From Prostheceraeus crozeri (taxonomy: Eukaryota > Platyhelminthes > Polycladida > Euryleptidae), in assembly GCA_907163375.1 (NCBI GenBank), contig CAJQUW010016158.1:186001-250000 (forward strand): a stretch of 64,000 bases of DNA, given 5' to 3'. A program made the translations under genes and the position numbers. Below, one piece after another: positions 42,202 through 52,334 of this stretch; within the stretch, counting starts at the first letter, position 1, and every line of letters begins with the position of its first letter. The notes under the pieces were generated by a model. That model saw nothing but the letters and a program-made list of their open reading frames with translations. It was not told the DNA's origin and made no database searches.

Positions 42202-42506
42202 AGTCTTTATACAACATTTATTGAAATATGTATATGAATGTGAAGCAATAGACTTTATACAACATCCACTGAAAATATATACATGAGCGCACTTCAATAA
42301 ACATTGTTATATACAAAAAGTCTTTTTACTTCGTGAAGGGTGGAAATATACAGGGATAGGAAAAATGTCTTTCAGTGGAAAAGTCATCACATGGGGAATG
42401 TACAGATGTGGACACATATTCACAAGGAAAAAACAATCTCATGCGATACATAAAACAACAATGTTTATCTACAGAAATCAACATCAAAATACTAAGTTAA
42501 GGATGA
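42202..42506. terminator. Convergent 3' region with poly(A) signals
   Basis: AATAAA occurs on the plus strand near 42296 (cttcaataaacattg) and on the minus strand near 42219 (tttattgaa). It also holds a short direct repeat of ctttatacaacat. It separates the paralogue gene from the oppositely transcribed PolB. Confidence 0.55.
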
Positions 42507-45500
42507 TTATGCTAAGACGTCTCCTGAATGTGGTAGTGTGAGTTTAATTCTTTTGGGTGGTGGTATGTTTGTGTCAGGATGTCCATGTGGAAGAGATATG
42601 TTGTGTTCTAGCCAGCACCTCTTATCCTCCCATGCTGAAAGCGCCCGTTTCCTAAAAGTATGAGTTTTGATCTCATGCGACTTAGATTTTAGGATTGTCA
42701 TATTGACAAACGTTATATTTTTATTTCTATAGGCTTTCCTGAAATTTTTATGTTTCATATTTTGCACAATGGATTTTGATATGCCTTTAGCGCGCTTAAT
42801 GCTATCGTCGCTATCCTTTAATTTCATACTGTACATTTTTGGACGGAGGAGAATCATTTCAGCTATCTCCTTCCCTGCTGTCTCATCCTTAAAGCAGCCA
42901 AGTTTTGCCTTATTTTTGATGGAGTAGAGTGGATGATCAGCAGGATAATTTGATGTATCAAAATATATTTCTAAAGATTTTCCTACTTCATTGAAATTTA
43001 AATCTTTTTGAGTGGTAATACCTAAGAAGAAACTATCTGTATCACCACCCAACAAACGAACCTCTTTTACGAGAGGACATGGTTTTAGTATTTTATAAAA
43101 GAGTTGGTACATTTCAAGCTTAGAGTAATCTAGTACAGCTTGACCAATATGGGTTTGCACAACTCAACTTCAGATTTTATCATTTTAACACCTATAAGGT
43201 CCTCATCGATAATGTCTCTATCGATGAATAGAGGTGATGAGACCAATTTGTGATACTTTTGATCATCATTAACTAGTTTGTAGTTTACGCGCTTTCTAAC
43301 ATCCTCCATCGTCTTACCAAATAGACTGTTGTTCTTATATTTATAAAAATCTTTTTCAAAATTATTTTGGGCTAGTGCACGTTTCTGGCTGTTGCTATCA
43401 ATATATGGTTTGAGGAAGGCTTTCTGTCTAAATTTAATAATGCGGTGAACTCTTTTTAAAATCATACCCATTTCTAAATAAAATTTTAAGATGCTAAAGT
43501 GGACTAGATAGTTTTCTTTATCATACTGGGTGAGTAAAAGTTTGCGGCAAGGCTTATAGTCGGGTTGACCGCATGATTCTAAATCTTTATGAAATTGTTT
43601 CATAAAGTCGGAAAACATATCTTTGGTCACTTCACCTGATTCGGGTCCGAGTGGAAAATCCACGGTTTTATGTTTAATATTATTTGGATAGATTAGATCT
43701 ATCTCAAAATAATATCCCCAATCACCTTCATCTGGAATTGCTAGTATGTTGGAAGGGTTGGAGAAATGTTGAATTTCACTATCATCTAACCAGCTAAACT
43801 CAGAGTGAGGTAGCGGTTTGGATAATGAACTACCATACAAATTATTTTGGTCATAATACTTCAGATGAGTCTGGTCATTGCCTACTATTTTTGATTTTAA
43901 CCTATGTTTATTTACAAATGTGAGACCACCGCGAATTCCTCGCTCAAATAAATTATACATCTCTGGATCTTGTAAGAGATGAATGGTCTCACCAGTCATT
44001 TTAAAAGCAGACTTAAATGACATGGCTGGCAGACTGACAAAGTGGACGGGATCTAACTTATCTTCTTCTAATGCCACTCGTCGAAACTCCTGAAATACAT
44101 CAGCCAGCAAAAATACATCTAACTTAAGGTAGGCAATCATATATTCACCAAATGTATGGCAGTCAAATTTTATCCATGCATCTTGTGCATGATCATAATC
44201 TTCGGTCTTACATTCTGCACCGGTCAAATCATTTTTAAATTTATCTATGGGCGGAAGAGAAGTCTCGCCGAGTTTACTAATTGCATCAAAATATGCATAT
44301 GGAAAGACTCCTTTCCGTGTGATGACTTCATCGGTTAGATTTGGATATTGTTTCTTAAGATTTTGTGTTAGTGGAAGAGACTTTAGATTTTGCACGAGAG
44401 AGGCCAGTGATGCAGTCATAAATTGGTAGGAATCTAAAAATTTTATATCAAAATAGACCGTCTTATTTTCTTTAGTTTTATCGACAGGCACTTTTGCTGT
44501 CATGGCCATAAACTTCTCTCTCGTTTGCGCTATTACATCAAGCTTCCACTCTTTCATTTGACCTAAACCTCCTTTTATTATCATATGGCTGTCGTAGCCC
44601 TTGAAATTATGGAAAATGACGGGTAATGTACGCCGCTTCATCCTCAGCGAAAAATTACATTTTGAACAGAGTGCGTTTCTAAATTTACCAGTGATGTGAT
44701 CATGGTCGCGCACTTTCTTAATCTTATCATCGTCAAATGTTTTCCTACATTTGGGGCAAACGTTGCAACTATCAAATTTTGCTTGATCATCTGCTGTCAT
44801 ATGCAATGATCTGCGATAGAGTTCACCATCATACTTTTGTTGAAATTTTACAGCCTGTTCGAGGAATTGTAGGAATTGGTAAATACAATCCTCACCTTGC
44901 CAGACGCGCATTTTATTTTGCCTACTCCTAAAGTGATCATGCCATACTTCATAGCAGGAAATGGCTGCTGGTCGATGGATGTTATCATCGATATAGCATT
45001 CGATGTCAGCATAGATGACACGAAGAGGACTTAGTTCATCACCATTCTCTCTATATGAAAACTCCTTATCTTTGGGCATGCGTTCCATTTGCAGTTTACC
45101 TCGCTTACACCACTCATAATGAGTTTCAAATTTAGTTTTCCTCCTAAAGTGGCGAATACATCTGTCGCAGTAATATAACTCTCTACTAGAGTTTTCTAAG
45201 TGGTGGTATAAGCGAGAGATTTTGGGAATACCGCAGTAGTGCCATTCCTCACTATCATCCTGTTTTACTAATAACAGGTTTACTGTACGTTCATAACAAC
45301 TCGAACGCGAGTTGTAGCGCACACCCTTCAATCCTTTTTCCCAAACATGGAGAACTATTTTAATGTTGTTCAATTTTTCAAATTTTTCTATATCTTTAAT
45401 TTTCATATCGTCACTATTACAGTCATCGAAGTTTAATTCATTCTCCCACTGCCTATAGCTATATGTGCGATTTCGATTCGCATTGATGTCATTATAGTGG

Positions 45501-46474
45501 AGAATGGAGAGGACAGCATATTTAAAACATTGCGATTCGCAATCGACATTGATGACTGCTGTTTTGTTTTTTAAATTTTTTGGAAGTTTAAAGGAGCCTC
45601 GACCACTATGATTTCCTAATAGACTGATTTTAAATAAGGCGGACTCAATGCCGTCAAAAATGAGACCGCTATCGCGCTCGTTAAATTTATCAATATTTAA
45701 TTTTAATCCTTGGATGTGAAAATTTATCCAAGACTCATAGTCTACAACCTCGGTTGCAGGAGAGGAGGGTATGTGAAACTCTAACCTCTCTATTATTTGT
45801 CCAGTATGGTGGTCGATTTTTACATATTTTATTTTAAGATAGATGAGCGCCTTCATCCTAAAATTGTCTAAATTGTTGAAGAGCGCTTCTATCAATGATG
45901 AATTTTGATGAAACCATTCCTCAAAGTTAGCAATGGTTTCTGAGGAGTCCATCTGGTAGTTCCTCACTAAATTATTTATGGACACCTCAGTGAGTCGGAT
46001 AGAGGAGGTACCGTTGGTGTAGGTATCGTTCGTGTGTGTATGTTGAAGTCTGTGCGAAGATAGTTCAAAACGTGTCTCGAAAGACTGAATGCACAAGTCG
46101 CAAGAAAAGGAGACATCGTTAACAGAATCATCCCTACCTTCGGAGATTGATGCCGGCTTAGGTCGACAAACACCTCGCTTGATGTGTCGGGTGAGATCCC
46201 ATTTCCTCGTGAAGATGTGCCCACAGTCAGCACATTCCCACTCGTTGCCATATCGCGACAGTTCTGAGCTGGAACTCGCATCACCTGAAAGAGAAATCAT
46301 TCTATCATCTCTGTTCAAGCCTCAGTGTAGTGTTACAACCTACCTTGACTCAATAACTCTAAACTTTCCTCGAGAAGAGAGGGCGTTGGTGATGAAGTTG
46401 ATGCCTGAAATTGAGGAAGATGCTATTAGTCACACGTTTGAGGGAGATGAGAGAGGAAATCTTTAACTTACCAT
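42507..46474 (-). CDS. Protein-primed DNA polymerase B (three exons, one frameshift)
   Basis: Minus strand. Exon 1 is the ATG only (46472-46474), exon 2 is 46344-46404, and exon 3 starts at 46284; donors and acceptors agree in phase. The N-terminus has two C2H2 fingers (CADCGHIF, CDLCIQSF), a middle domain, and another finger (CDRCIRHF). The exonuclease motifs are YADIECY, FHNFKGYDSH and YLKLDVFLLADV. There is an endonuclease-VII-like zinc cluster (CPKCRKTF, VRDHDHITGKFR, CSKC). Polymerase motifs are YYDQNNLYG (A), KNNSLFGK (B) and GGDTDSF (C). A one-base frame change near 43130-43160 separates motifs A/B (1062-residue frame, ending 43130) from motif C (frame 42507-43160). As read, the product would stop before motif C, so the gene is inactive unless this is a sequencing error. 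Confidence 0.92.
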
Positions 46475-46640
46475 TTTAATGAAATATGATCAGACAGAAT
46501 AATAGTCAAAGAGAGAGATCGTGCGTTCGTCACTTGTATGATTCACAGATTAAATGAAATGATATGAATGTCACTTTGCTTATATACTTTCATTCTCTTC
46601 ATTCATTGGATGTTCATTCTGATTGGCTGCTTGTGTATAC
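46475..46640 (-). promoter_or_regulatory. Right early promoter (CCAAT, TATA, shared 24-bp block)
   Basis: On the minus strand: cagccaatcag and catccaatgaa (CCAAT), gtatataagc (TATA, about 46578-46587), and the block tgaatcatacaagtgacgaacgcac (46521-46545), 47 bp before the ATG. It differs from the left copy at two internal positions. A tctctctcttt tract follows, as on the left. Confidence 0.75.
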
Positions 46641-46699
46641 TTTAGAATTAGAAAAATGTTAAAGTTATCATTATTCAAAGTCAGCATTTCAAAGACAAC

Positions 46700-47155
46700 A
46701 TGACAAGTCCTCCAACAACACCAAATACCGCATTGGAGTTCTCCTCTCCATGCACATCAGCAAAGGTGCTCGTTACACCAAATGCACCAAGAAAGGCGAA
46801 GGTGGAGAAGGTGTACCGACTGGACAATATACGAAAGTTATCATTACCAGCGGACGAGGAAGAGGAGAGTGTATGTGAGAAGGAGTGTCCCGACTTAACA
46901 GGCGTGAGGTGGAAGTATCTCCAGTACGATACTGACGATGTGATGGAGATCACCAGCACGAAATTCCTCCACCAATTATGGGAGTGGTACACCCCTAACT
47001 CCCAGCCACGAACTATGGCAGAGTGGGAGTATATTGATAAAGTGAGGCTTGCAGTGGAAGAACGATTAAAGCAACTGAACTGTTTTTGTTATCTATGTGA
47101 AGCCAGACTCTGGGACGATATTGACGATGAAGACCTTTTGAAATACATGCCATAA
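46700..47155 (+). CDS. Polinton protein of unknown function, divergent from PolB
   Basis: 151 residues. A low-complexity Thr/Pro/Ser N-terminus (MTSPPTTPNTALEFSSP) is followed by a KLSLPADEEEESVCEKEC acidic cysteine pair, a tryptophan-rich helical part (LTGVRWKYLQY, HQLWEWYTP), and a terminal CFCYLCEARLWDD cluster with C-x-C-x2-C. It shares an intergenic region of about 225 bp with PolB and probably an early expression time. Its short acidic and cysteine motifs recall small regulatory proteins of DNA tumour viruses and adintoviruses, but no defined motif such as LxCxE is present. Function unknown. Confidence 0.6.
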   Translation: MTSPPTTPNTALEFSSPCTSAKVLVTPNAPRKAKVEKVYRLDNIRKLSLPADEEEESVCEKECPDLTGVRWKYLQYDTDDVMEITSTKFLHQLWEWYTPNSQPRTMAEWEYIDKVRLAVEERLKQLNCFCYLCEARLWDDIDDEDLLKYMP

Positions 47156-47423
47156 TAAATGTTTATTTCGTATTATCTTTGCTTTCATACTGACTTACTT
47201 GAATGGGGCTTCAGTGGATGATTTAACCATGTATACTTTTTCATTTGGAAATAGTAGCACGCTTAGTCTAACTTGTAAATCTTATAACATTTCATATGGG
47301 CGATGATGGTAGATGAAATAGTGTTAAATAAAATTAAGATAGTTTACACTTCTGATACAGGGATAGCAATCGACTGCGATCCATGTGTAAAGAGCTTGTT
47401 AGACTACGAAAGAGAGAAGTGTG

Positions 47424-47729
47424 TTATGTTGCGTGTGGCGCGTGAGTGTCCTCCCATTTCATTCCATTCATCCAAGAACGGAGCTCAGTGGCGAAGAGTG
47501 AACTCCGTTCTTCTTCGCCTACTTCGCCTGTTTGACACTCGCTGTGTTGTGAGTGCCAATCCTCCAGCCGCTCACTTAAGCGACTGACTTTGTGGACTCC
47601 GCAATAGTAGCGAGCGACCCCTCTCTGTTTCTTGTTAGTACAAGCATGCTTCTTGAAGGCGTCAGCTCGGAATACCTTCCGGCATTGACACAGTTTGAAA
47701 CTGGTCTTCATATTATTGTATTTCGGCAT
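47424..47729 (-). CDS. Zinc-finger-like PolB-related small protein
   Basis: 101 residues beginning MPKYNNMKTSFKLCQC. It contains CQCRKVFRADAFKKHAC and RYYCGVHKVSRLSERLED. The latter resembles HYCGIPKISRLYHHLE in the element's PolB, and the former the adjacent PolB finger, but in swapped order. It looks like a diverged duplicate of the PolB zinc-binding part. A splice acceptor (cgcttcag) sits 2 bp before the ATG. An opposing frame at 47303-47587 is open too, but shows no motif. Confidence 0.45.
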   Translation of the reverse strand: MPKYNNMKTSFKLCQCRKVFRADAFKKHACTNKKQRGVARYYCGVHKVSRLSERLEDWHSQHSECQTGEVGEEERSSLFATELRSWMNGMKWEDTHAPHAT

Positions 47730-48869
47730 TTCTGAAGCGAAAAACGGAAAACAATGATTTTTACACTTAGTGAGGAATGATAGATTTGAGTGTAGTGAGT
47801 GGCACTCGATCCCGTCAACAGCCCGAAGGCCTTGTACTGATCACTAGGGAAGTGAGAGATCTTCCCCGATACCCGCTCTTTACAGCTGAAGACATCATTG
47901 TCACTGCCCCGAAGTGGTAACAGGAACGCCGAGTCAAAGGTAGTGATCAGTAGCTGGGATCTAACCCCTCAAAGCTGCCTTAGACTTAGTTAAATTTGAA
48001 ATCTGATAGCAGATTTGAACTTAGCATACTTGAAAACCTTGAGGAAATATCCCAAGTTATTGCTTTGATCAGCTTGATAGCAAGCCGTAGAGTGCTTGAT
48101 TCACCAGCGTTTTGCAATGGAGATGTTTAGAGGCCACCCATGACAAGATAGCTAAGACTCAACCGATTGGCGTTCAAAGTGCTACGGTGAGAGCTGTGTC
48201 AAATGCCCAACATGAGTTGCCCCAGCGGTTACGGTCTCAAATATGACACATTCCCTTGCCACACTTATCACTACGGCATCGTCCGCCGTCCCGAAGGAAC
48301 ACCCTGTCAGTGGAATATTACAGCAAAACTCTCCGTGTCTTGCTCGCTTTCAGTGAAAAGCCGCTTATAGCATGAGAAGACTGGCTCAGACATCATTAAA
48401 AATGCTTTCATTGACTTCAGCAGGCTCGAAAACCCCAGAAAACCTCCAAAAATAGTGAATTTAAAATTTTCAACTTTTTAGCACTACTTATGAAATTTTA
48501 TAAGTAGTTTATCACTTAGGGCAGGTCAATAGCGACCGAACCTTTTTTGAATCAAGTCAAACGGACTTGTAGAAGCAAAGTTACAAGCCTTTAAAGTTTT
48601 GGAGTCTTTTATGGCCTGGAGACGAAGGCCATCTCCTGGCGAACCTCTAAGTCTGACGGCTTAGCTGATATCAGCAATGAAATTTTCTAAGTCGGTTTCT
48701 TACAGAAACTCGGAATTTGGAATGTCCGAAGCTATCATCGGAGCTCAGAGAGACGACTTACCGTTGGCAATCTCTCGTCTGAATGACAAGTCTCCGTCGG
48801 TTCCCAGCTTATATAGTGTGTGACGATCAGCTGATGACGTAATACCCATCATCCAAACACTAAAAATCC
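47730..48869. other. Polinton right-side non-coding region
   Basis: About 1.1 kb of higher-GC sequence between the last gene and the right subterminal repeats. No frame with recognisable content. It could hold regulatory or packaging sequences; nothing specific is visible. Confidence 0.4.
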
Positions 48870-50381
48870 CGTCTATCTCCGGTTCTAGTGCTCCGATTGA
48901 GCTAGAAATACACCATTTCCATGTAGAATTTGACGCTGAATCCGAATCTGGCCTCCGTTTTCCCATCCGATGCTTCGTTTTGGCTCTACAGTAGGCAGCC
49001 ATCGCAAAAATTCTAACTGTCGTTTTTCCGAAAAATGTTGAAAATTTTTCTCTCCGATTGACTTGAAACTCTCCGATTGACATGAAACTCACCATACAGA
49101 TAAAGAATTTGACGCTGATTCTAAATCTGAAATCCGTTTTCCCATCCGATGCTTCGTTTTGAAGCTACAGCCCAAAACGTCCCAAATTCTAACTCTGTCG
49201 TTTTTCGCCAATGTCCCAAAATCTTAAATGGCGTCTCACATCTAAACGAAGACAGATAGGAACAAGCCGATTCTTTCACTGAATTTGTCTCACTCTTAGC
49301 TTTCAAACGAGCTATCGCACGACAAAATCCATCCACTGGAAGCCAAAATCGAAGCAAGCTGTCCAGAGGGGGGGGAGGGGGGGCGGGGGGGGGAGGTCAG
49401 TGAAATTTCAGAATTTGATGAAAAATGTTTTGGTGACGGTCCCAGGTCGAAATTCCACACTTTGGAAAATTTTCAAAATTTTACCCATACAAAGTCACTC
49501 TGACACTTAGGATTTTTTCAGGTAAGCGAGCTCCGACCTAAAATCTTGTAACCGCTCTAACTTTTGAACGAAGACAGATAGGAACAAGCCGATTCTTTCA
49601 CTGAATTTGTCTCACTCTTAGCTTTCAAACGAGCTATTGCACGACAAAATCCGTCCACTGGAAGCCAAAATCGAAGCAAGCTGTCCAGAGGGGGGAGGGA
49701 CGTCAGTGAAAATTTTTTCTCTCCGATTTCGCTGGAAACATCCTTCCTAACCCAAAATTTCACGTAGATTCCGAATCTGGCCTCCGTTTTCTCATCCGAT
49801 GCTTCGTTTGGGCGCTACACACCAAAACGTCCCAAATTCTAACTCTGTCGTTTTTTCGAAAAATGTTGAAAATTTTTTCTCTCCGATTGACTTGAAACTC
49901 ACCATACAGATAGAGAATTTCACGCTGATTCCAAATCTGAAATCCGTTTTCCAATCCGATGCTTCGTTTTGAAGCTAGAGCCCAAAACGTCCCAAATTCT
50001 AACTCTGTCGTTTTTTCGAAAAATGTTGAAAATTTTTTCTCACCGATTGCCTTGAAACTCACCCTACCGATGCAGAATTTCACGCTGAACACGAATCCGA
50101 CCTCCGTTTTCTCATCCGACCACTCCTTCCACTCGAAACAACCCATTTTACAACCCAACATTCAGCACGAAAAACATCACACACTATAGCCTCAAGACTA
50201 ATCCTGGCGGTCGCCCAAGTCCACCACGACACTCAGACCCGAAGCACCACGACACTCTGCCGTTCCAGAGGGGGGGGGAGGGGAGGGGGAGGGGGAGGGG
50301 AGGGGAGGGGGAGGGGGAGGGGGGGGACTCAGCGATGGCGGCCATCTTGCGCTATCTGGTGTTTGTCACTTCCTTACTACT
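48870..50381. repeat. Polinton right terminal inverted repeat with subterminal array
   Basis: Reverse-complement counterpart of the left end. It carries two copies of the cgattttggcttccagtg block (about 49345 and 49670) against four on the left, each with an adjoining G-run. The outer part contains a segment of about 50 bp (cggaggtcggattcgtg type) that is missing from the left copy. The open frames within (for example 49121-49357, 49760-50161) are repeat by-products. Confidence 0.9.
50268..50326 (-). repeat. G/C-rich tract near the Polinton terminus (G-quadruplex potential)
   Basis: About 59 bp of G4-G9 runs separated by single A. The left counterpart at 28415-28446 is about 32 bp of C-runs. 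On the G-rich strand this would fold into G-quadruplexes. It lies some 55 bp from each terminus and differs in length between ends, as expected of an unstable tract. Confidence 0.7.
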
Positions 50382-50387
50382 GACGAC

Positions 50388-51241
50388 AGATGGCAGGCAT
50401 ATGAATCCCAAATGATAAGGCGTTTGTTGAACGTGAGTTGACCAATGACTCGCTGAAGATAATCTTTAGTCAACTGATTATCCATCCAACTCTTCTGATT
50501 AAAAGAAAGAACCACGTCTTTGAACGAATCTTTCAGCTCCTTTATCTCTCGTTTCCTCGGTATAATTATGTAAGGTTTCAGTTTTGTACCATCAGCTTTG
50601 GCTGTCAAAGCTACGGTGAGGCGAACCTTTTCGTGACCAGTACTTTTGATTGGGACAGATTTAACGCCTTTTCTGTCAATGGTCGTCTCCGCTAACGGCT
50701 CAACCCAAACAGGTGTTTCGTCCATTACGTAAATGTCACCAGGCTTGTATTTCTTCGTTTTTCTCATTTCCTCCAAATAACGAATGAATGATACGATCTT
50801 CGGTATAAATAATGCAGGAATTCTTTGAGAAACAGTAGTACGTCGACGTAAGGTAAAGCCAAAGCGTTTTAGAAAGCGCATTAGCCAGCCGTTACTGGCA
50901 GCAAAGTTTTCTTTGCCATCTTGTTGAAATATCTCCATAGCCTGTCGTTGAATCATAGTTCGCGATACGGGGAGTCTTTCTTCTCTTCTGGAACAAATCC
51001 ATGCTTGCAATTTCCTTTCAAGTTCTTCACATCTCGGTTTTCTTCCACCACCGCTGAGACGTTTCCTCTTTTTTTGAACGCACACTTTGTCTTCTTCACG
51101 CAGCTTCTTCTCCTGCTCTCTCCATTCACGAATTCGTTTCCTGTCTACATTGAATTTACGTGCTGCTTCCGAAACGTTGTGGAATTTTAGGAAATCGAGG
51201 GCAGCGAGCTTGTATGATATTGAGTAGCTTTTCGTCTTCAT
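50388..51241 (-). pseudogene. pogo-type transposase, N-terminal piece
   Basis: Starting at the ATG 51241 (MKTKSYSISYKLAALDFL), this has a Psq/Brinker-type helix-turn-helix (VSEAARKFNVDRKRIREW), a CENP-B-type second DNA-binding domain (ELERKLQAWICSRREERLPVS), and the DDE core with first Asp in VMDETPVW and second in IIWDSYACHLS. It ends a few codons later at the Polinton target site gacgac. The rest lies at 27841-28354. The open frame and preserved residues suggest the gene was intact when the Polinton landed. Confidence 0.88.
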
Positions 51242-51679
51242 CGTCGCGCTATGTTGAATCAACTGATTCTCAGTTATTATCGAAAAATTGAAACGGATGA
51301 AGTGTTTATGAGTCAGCAGCATAATTTGAAAAGAAAAGTGTCCTCAATTTAGGTCAGCCATTCGTAATGGTAACGAAAACTGTGTGGGAATAGAATAGCT
51401 ATTTTGTAGCATCAATTGATTGGGTGGGCGTTTAAACGAGGTGGGCGATTAATTCGCTCTTTTTAATTTTAGATGGGCGTTTATTCGAGGCTGGGCGATT
51501 ATTCGAGGCTGGGCGATTAAACGAGTAAATACGGTAGATGTACATGAAGTATAGTTGACATTTATGATCAAGAAATGGAGTCTACTACTGATGTTGCTGG
51601 TTATTTAAGTTAGACAACATTTCAATAGGTGGGGCAGTGCCCCACCTGCCCAAATGGACGAGCCGCCACTGGAAAGAGA

Positions 51680-52060
51680 CCAGATAGCATGACAACCTTC
51701 CCATACAGGTCTGGTCGCTCTATTGTGTGGGACGCAACGAGTGTCGATGCGTACTCGAAACCGCATAATAACAAAACATGCGTTAAAAGTTCCTCTGCTG
51801 CTTCCGAAGCCGAGTTGAAGGTGCGGAAGTACTCCAATCTCGAAAATCATTATCTGCTTCACCCACTTGGATTTGAAACCTCTGGAGCTTGGGGTCCTGA
51901 AGCAACCAGGTTTCTCAGTGATGTTGGAAGACGAGTGTCTGCCAATGCAGGTGACGCCGCCAGTTTGCATGGTTAGCGCAGCGGATTTCACTTGCCATCG
52001 TCCGAGGAAATTCCACGTCCATCAGTTGTTCGTTGAGACGGAACAATTTTGACACCTGAT
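51680..52060 (+). pseudogene. Retroelement RT-protein C-terminal domain, part 2
   Basis: Resumes after the hAT duplication with RPDSMTTFPYRSGRSIVWDAT, then SSSAASEAELKVRKYSNL, LHPLGFETSGAWGPEA. A stop after ASLHG and a frame change follow. It completes the DGKRPD ... WDAT pattern broken at 26105. The E/D...WDAT arrangement could be a PD-(D/E)XK-type nuclease core; that is inference. Confidence 0.75.
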
Positions 52061-52334
52061 ATCTTTTGTACCTCTCTTTTACCTCGTAACTTTCCTTGTT
52101 GCTTTTGTCTTTTTTTCTGTCAATTCGTTTAGTGTTGTTGAAATACGAACACAACAAACTTGAGCCAAATTAGTCAGATTACCAGTGTCCAAAATGTCAG
52201 GTTACGATTATGTCAACTCACTATCGAAACCGATTCTGATGTGTGAAACCAAGAAGCTAAGGTCTTACATACTGCGTAATAATGAGCATGCGCTTGTATT
52301 ACATTGCAGCTAATGAACGTTTTTCATTTTCCAG

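Larger units (their letters stand above)
28361..50381. mobile_element. Polinton/Maverick, 22,021 bp, near-complete
   Basis: The ends are inverted repeats starting agtagtaaggaagtgacaaa. The 6-bp target duplication gacgac lies at 28355-28360 and 50382-50387. Both features are diagnostic of Polintons. It carries the full core set: protein-primed PolB, chromodomain integrase, FtsK/HerA-type ATPase, adenain-like protease, major capsid protein, plus about a dozen accessory genes. The insertion sits inside the pogo transposase gene and removes nothing but a 6-bp duplication. Every core gene reads open except PolB, which has one frameshift. With capsid genes present it may equally be described as an endogenous polintovirus-like genome. 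Confidence 0.95.
26631..51534. mobile_element. pogo/Tigger-type Tc1-mariner element split by the Polinton
   Basis: The left end ccgtatttactcgaataaacg and right end gattaaacgagtaaatacgg are inverted repeats flanked by TA (26629-26630 and 51535-51536). Behind each end run direct repeats of gggcgtttattcgag type. The element encodes a pogo/CENP-B-like transposase on the minus strand, now in two pieces around the Polinton. Without the Polinton and an internal 666-bp duplication it would be about 2.2 kb, normal for the group. Confidence 0.9.
26106..51671. mobile_element. hAT element (non-autonomous) split by a pogo element
   Basis: The left end cagtggcggctcgt and right end acgagccgccactg are inverted repeats extending about 36 bp through a ggtggggca block. 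Duplications gaaagaga lie at 26098-26105 and 51672-51679. Subtracting the inner pogo element leaves about 660 bp with no transposase, so it moved in trans. The insertion interrupts a retroelement coding frame, which resumes correctly after the duplication, so the boundaries are firm. Confidence 0.9.
23545..52334 (+). other. Giant intron of the Tudor gene carrying nested transposons
   Basis: The intron begins gtgagtgag and ends tttcattttccag. Without the hAT-borne load (26106-51671 plus 8-bp duplication) it would be about 3.2 kb. It holds, in order, a non-LTR RT fragment, a GIY-YIG fragment, a split retroelement C-terminal domain, and the hAT/pogo/Polinton nest. Confidence 0.75.

Noticed and set aside
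44156-44931. Short plus-strand frames opposite PolB
   Set aside because: Shadows of the polymerase coding sequence, without motifs.
47303-47587. 94-codon plus-strand frame
   Set aside because: It opposes a minus-strand frame with clear cysteine pairs. No motif of its own.
51605-51991. 128-codon minus-strand frame
   Set aside because: Antisense shadow of the retroelement domain read on the plus strand at 51680-52060.
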